The position numbers were made by a program, and so were the translations under genes. A DNA stretch of 64,000 bases from Takakia lepidozioides (taxonomy: Eukaryota > Streptophyta > Takakiopsida > Takakiales > Takakiaceae): NCBI GenBank assembly GCA_030704615.1, contig CM060732.1:52369053-52433052 (forward strand). The letters run 5' to 3'. Shown here one piece after another: positions 62,449-64,000 of this stretch (position 1 is the stretch's first letter; every line of letters starts with the position of its first letter). The notes beneath the pieces are model-generated. The model did not search any database and was not told the origin of the DNA. It saw only the letters and a list, made by a program, of their open reading frames with translations.

Positions 62449-64000
62449 CTAGGGGTGCAACTGTTGAGGAGACGCTGGAGCAATCTCTGAACCCTTCACT
62501 ATGGCTGCATGGGCTTGAGGTCCTGGGTCAGTGGTCTCTATAACAGTTAGCCTCGTCTCATCCCGTGTCTCCTCAGATTCTGAAGGCTGTCCCTGTCTTG
62601 TGGAGGAAGCAATAGAAAGATGCTCAGCTTCAAGAGCCTGCCATGAACTATCAGCTGTTAGTGTTGACCCTGAAAGCCGTGAGTGAGAGGACTTGTGAGA
62701 TGACTTGCGGGACGATTTTCGGTGGAGACGGTTGCTACCAAGTACAACCTCAGATGGAAGGATGAGCTGACCGTCGGATGGAGTACCCATGAGTAATGCT
62801 AGAGAGCGCTCCAGGGATGTGGTCACTTTGTCCATGGAAGGCCGATCCTTCCCCTTCATGCGGACACACCGAGCAGCCACCCTGGCTATGCGCAGCAACC
62901 CCTCAGGGTTGGCAGGGTGCTCTAACCTTGGGTCCAATATAGAGAGTATCTGGCCCTTTTTAATAAGTGGCACTGCCCACTCTACGATGTTGCCATCCTC
63001 ATACTCCATATCGATGGCCTTTCTTGCAGCAAGAATCTCAAGTAGTAGTACACCAAAGCTGTACACATCACTTTTTGTTGTGAGATAATGTAACCTGTAA
63101 TACTCAGGGTCAAGGTACCCCAGGGTCCCTGCTGGCAACTCAGACAGTGGCTTGTTACTGTCAGAAGGGCCTAACAAAGAGAGCCCAAAGTCGGCGACTC
63201 TTGCATTCCATTCATCGTCAAGAAGGATGTTTGAGGACTTGATATCCCGGTGGATGACCGGCGGGCAAGCGTAGCCATGCAGATACTCAAGGCCCCGCGC
63301 AGCTTGCACTGCAATCTTCACCCTCATCACCCAGCTCAGGCGGCCGTTTGGTGTCCCGTGAAGGTGCTCATGCAATGTACCTTGCTCCATGTACTCGTAT
63401 ACCAGCAGTCTTTCCCCCCCTTCATCACAGTACCCTAGCAAGTTGAGCAGGTGTGCATGGTTGAGCCGGGACAGGAGGTCCACCTCATTATTGAATTCTT
63501 TTGAATCATATGACTGTCGATCTGATGCAGGAGGTGTTGGCCGCTTAACAGCGACACAACGTCCGTCACTGAGGTCGCCCTTGTAAACACAAGAAAAGCT
63601 GCCACGCCCAATTTCACTCTCCTCTGAAAATCCCCCTGTGGCTTCCTCAAGCTCCTTGTAACTGAACACATGTGCCCGGACCTTCTTCTCCACTGCATCC
63701 TGCACTTTCACTTTGTGAAAAGAAGCATGAAAGGAGTTCTTCTTAGTCACTACCTGCACAGATTTCGAGTCCTTCTCCTCGGCTGGTGGAAGTCCATCTT
63801 TAAATAATCTGTGCCTTACCCAAAAGAAGGCAGCCATCAGAAGCACGCCAAGAACTACAACTGCTGTCACCAATTCACCAATGATAATGGGGAGTTGGAT
63901 TGACGTACTGCGGCCTTTTGCAGGGTGGCTGCAGGCTGCAGAGCACTGCTCACCAGTGCAAAAGGTGCAGTTGTAGGCACACTCCCGGTCTGCAGTGGAC
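62449..64000 (-). CDS. CR4: CRINKLY4-type receptor kinase, 3' part
   Basis: The frame is open from the window edge to a stop at 62449, giving 516 residues. The first residues are the end of a cysteine-rich extracellular region (ECAYNCTFCTGEQCSAAC). Then comes a membrane span (LVTAVVVLGVLLMAAFFWV), a basic juxtamembrane part, and a kinase with GRGSFSCVYKG, VAVKRPTPP, LLSRLNHAHLLNLLGYC, HRDIKSSNILLD, DFGLSLLGPSDS and GTLGYLDPEYYRLHYLTTKS. RPSMDKVTTSLERSLALLMG and LPSEVVLGSNRLHRK near the C-terminus are diagnostic of CRINKLY4/ACR4. CR4 acts at the plasma membrane in epidermal and cell-fate signalling. A Ser/Thr-rich tail of about 75 residues follows. The seven-repeat and TNFR-like ectodomain should lie beyond 64000. 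No intron is seen, as is usual for this gene. Confidence 0.93.
   Translation of the reverse strand, partial: STADRECAYNCTFCTGEQCSAACSHPAKGRSTSIQLPIIIGELVTAVVVLGVLLMAAFFWVRHRLFKDGLPPAEEKDSKSVQVVTKKNSFHASFHKVKVQDAVEKKVRAHVFSYKELEEATGGFSEESEIGRGSFSCVYKGDLSDGRCVAVKRPTPPASDRQSYDSKEFNNEVDLLSRLNHAHLLNLLGYCDEGGERLLVYEYMEQGTLHEHLHGTPNGRLSWVMRVKIAVQAARGLEYLHGYACPPVIHRDIKSSNILLDDEWNARVADFGLSLLGPSDSNKPLSELPAGTLGYLDPEYYRLHYLTTKSDVYSFGVLLLEILAARKAIDMEYEDGNIVEWAVPLIKKGQILSILDPRLEHPANPEGLLRIARVAARCVRMKGKDRPSMDKVTTSLERSLALLMGTPSDGQLILPSEVVLGSNRLHRKSSRKSSHKSSHSRLSGSTLTADSSWQALEAEHLSIASSTRQGQPSESEETRDETRLTVIETTDPGPQAHAAIVKGSEIAPASPQQLHP

Overview
The window is nuclear DNA of a land plant. Genes are split by GT-AG introns. 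The recognisable host genes are plant receptor kinases (a wall-associated-kinase-like gene and a CRINKLY4 homologue) and two WDR5-type WD40 genes. The rest is plant-style transposon and repeat DNA: CACTA, Harbinger-like, hAT-like, Ty3/gypsy, LINEs and PPR-gene debris. Few genes per length and abundant nested elements suggest a large genome. The PPR and kinase sequences look more like a bryophyte, lycophyte or fern than a flowering plant, but the sequence alone does not settle this.

Layout. 0-7.4 kb: unrecognised exons, a ~63-bp tandem repeat, a decayed multi-exon gene on the minus strand, a CACTA end and a LINE ORF1 relic. 7.4-20 kb: a CACTA island. It holds an apparently intact TNP2 transposase (minus, four exons, 1,135 codons plus stop) and two inverted, complementary, broken copies of a second CACTA gene. 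That gene joins a TNPA-like part, a Pro/Tyr/Gly/Gln-rich tract, an FCP1/SCP-type HAD phosphatase-like domain and a TNP1/En/Spm-like C-terminus. 20-33 kb: gene-fragment graveyard. It has a replication factor C subunit 3 pseudogene, PPR and OSB-like debris, a SINE-like repeat, and an hAT-like element (8-bp target duplication) containing a Harbinger-like element (TTA duplication, 19-bp perfect inverted ends) that carries a piece of an RFC2/RFC4-type clamp-loader gene. 33.3-36.6 kb: a complete wall-associated-kinase-like gene. 37-48.2 kb: LINE fragments and a Ty3/gypsy element whose second LTR, with its flanking LINE piece and matching 5-bp target duplication, lies in inverted orientation. 48.2-54.8 kb: decayed PPR repeats, a tandem array of OSB-like units, another LINE end, and a CACTA end inside the gypsy integrase. 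The other CACTA end and the rest of the integrase lie 6 kb away, also inverted. 56.9-61.1 kb: two tandem WDR5-like genes. 62.4-64 kb: the 3' part of a CRINKLY4-type receptor kinase, running off the window.

The expressed host complement is probably four genes (WAK-like, two WDR5-like, CRINKLY4-like). The autonomous CACTA system supplies a transposase and a fused accessory protein. The most novel item is the phosphatase-like domain in the CACTA accessory gene. The best-documented genome history is two insertions that were later split by inversions, shown by matching target-site duplications.
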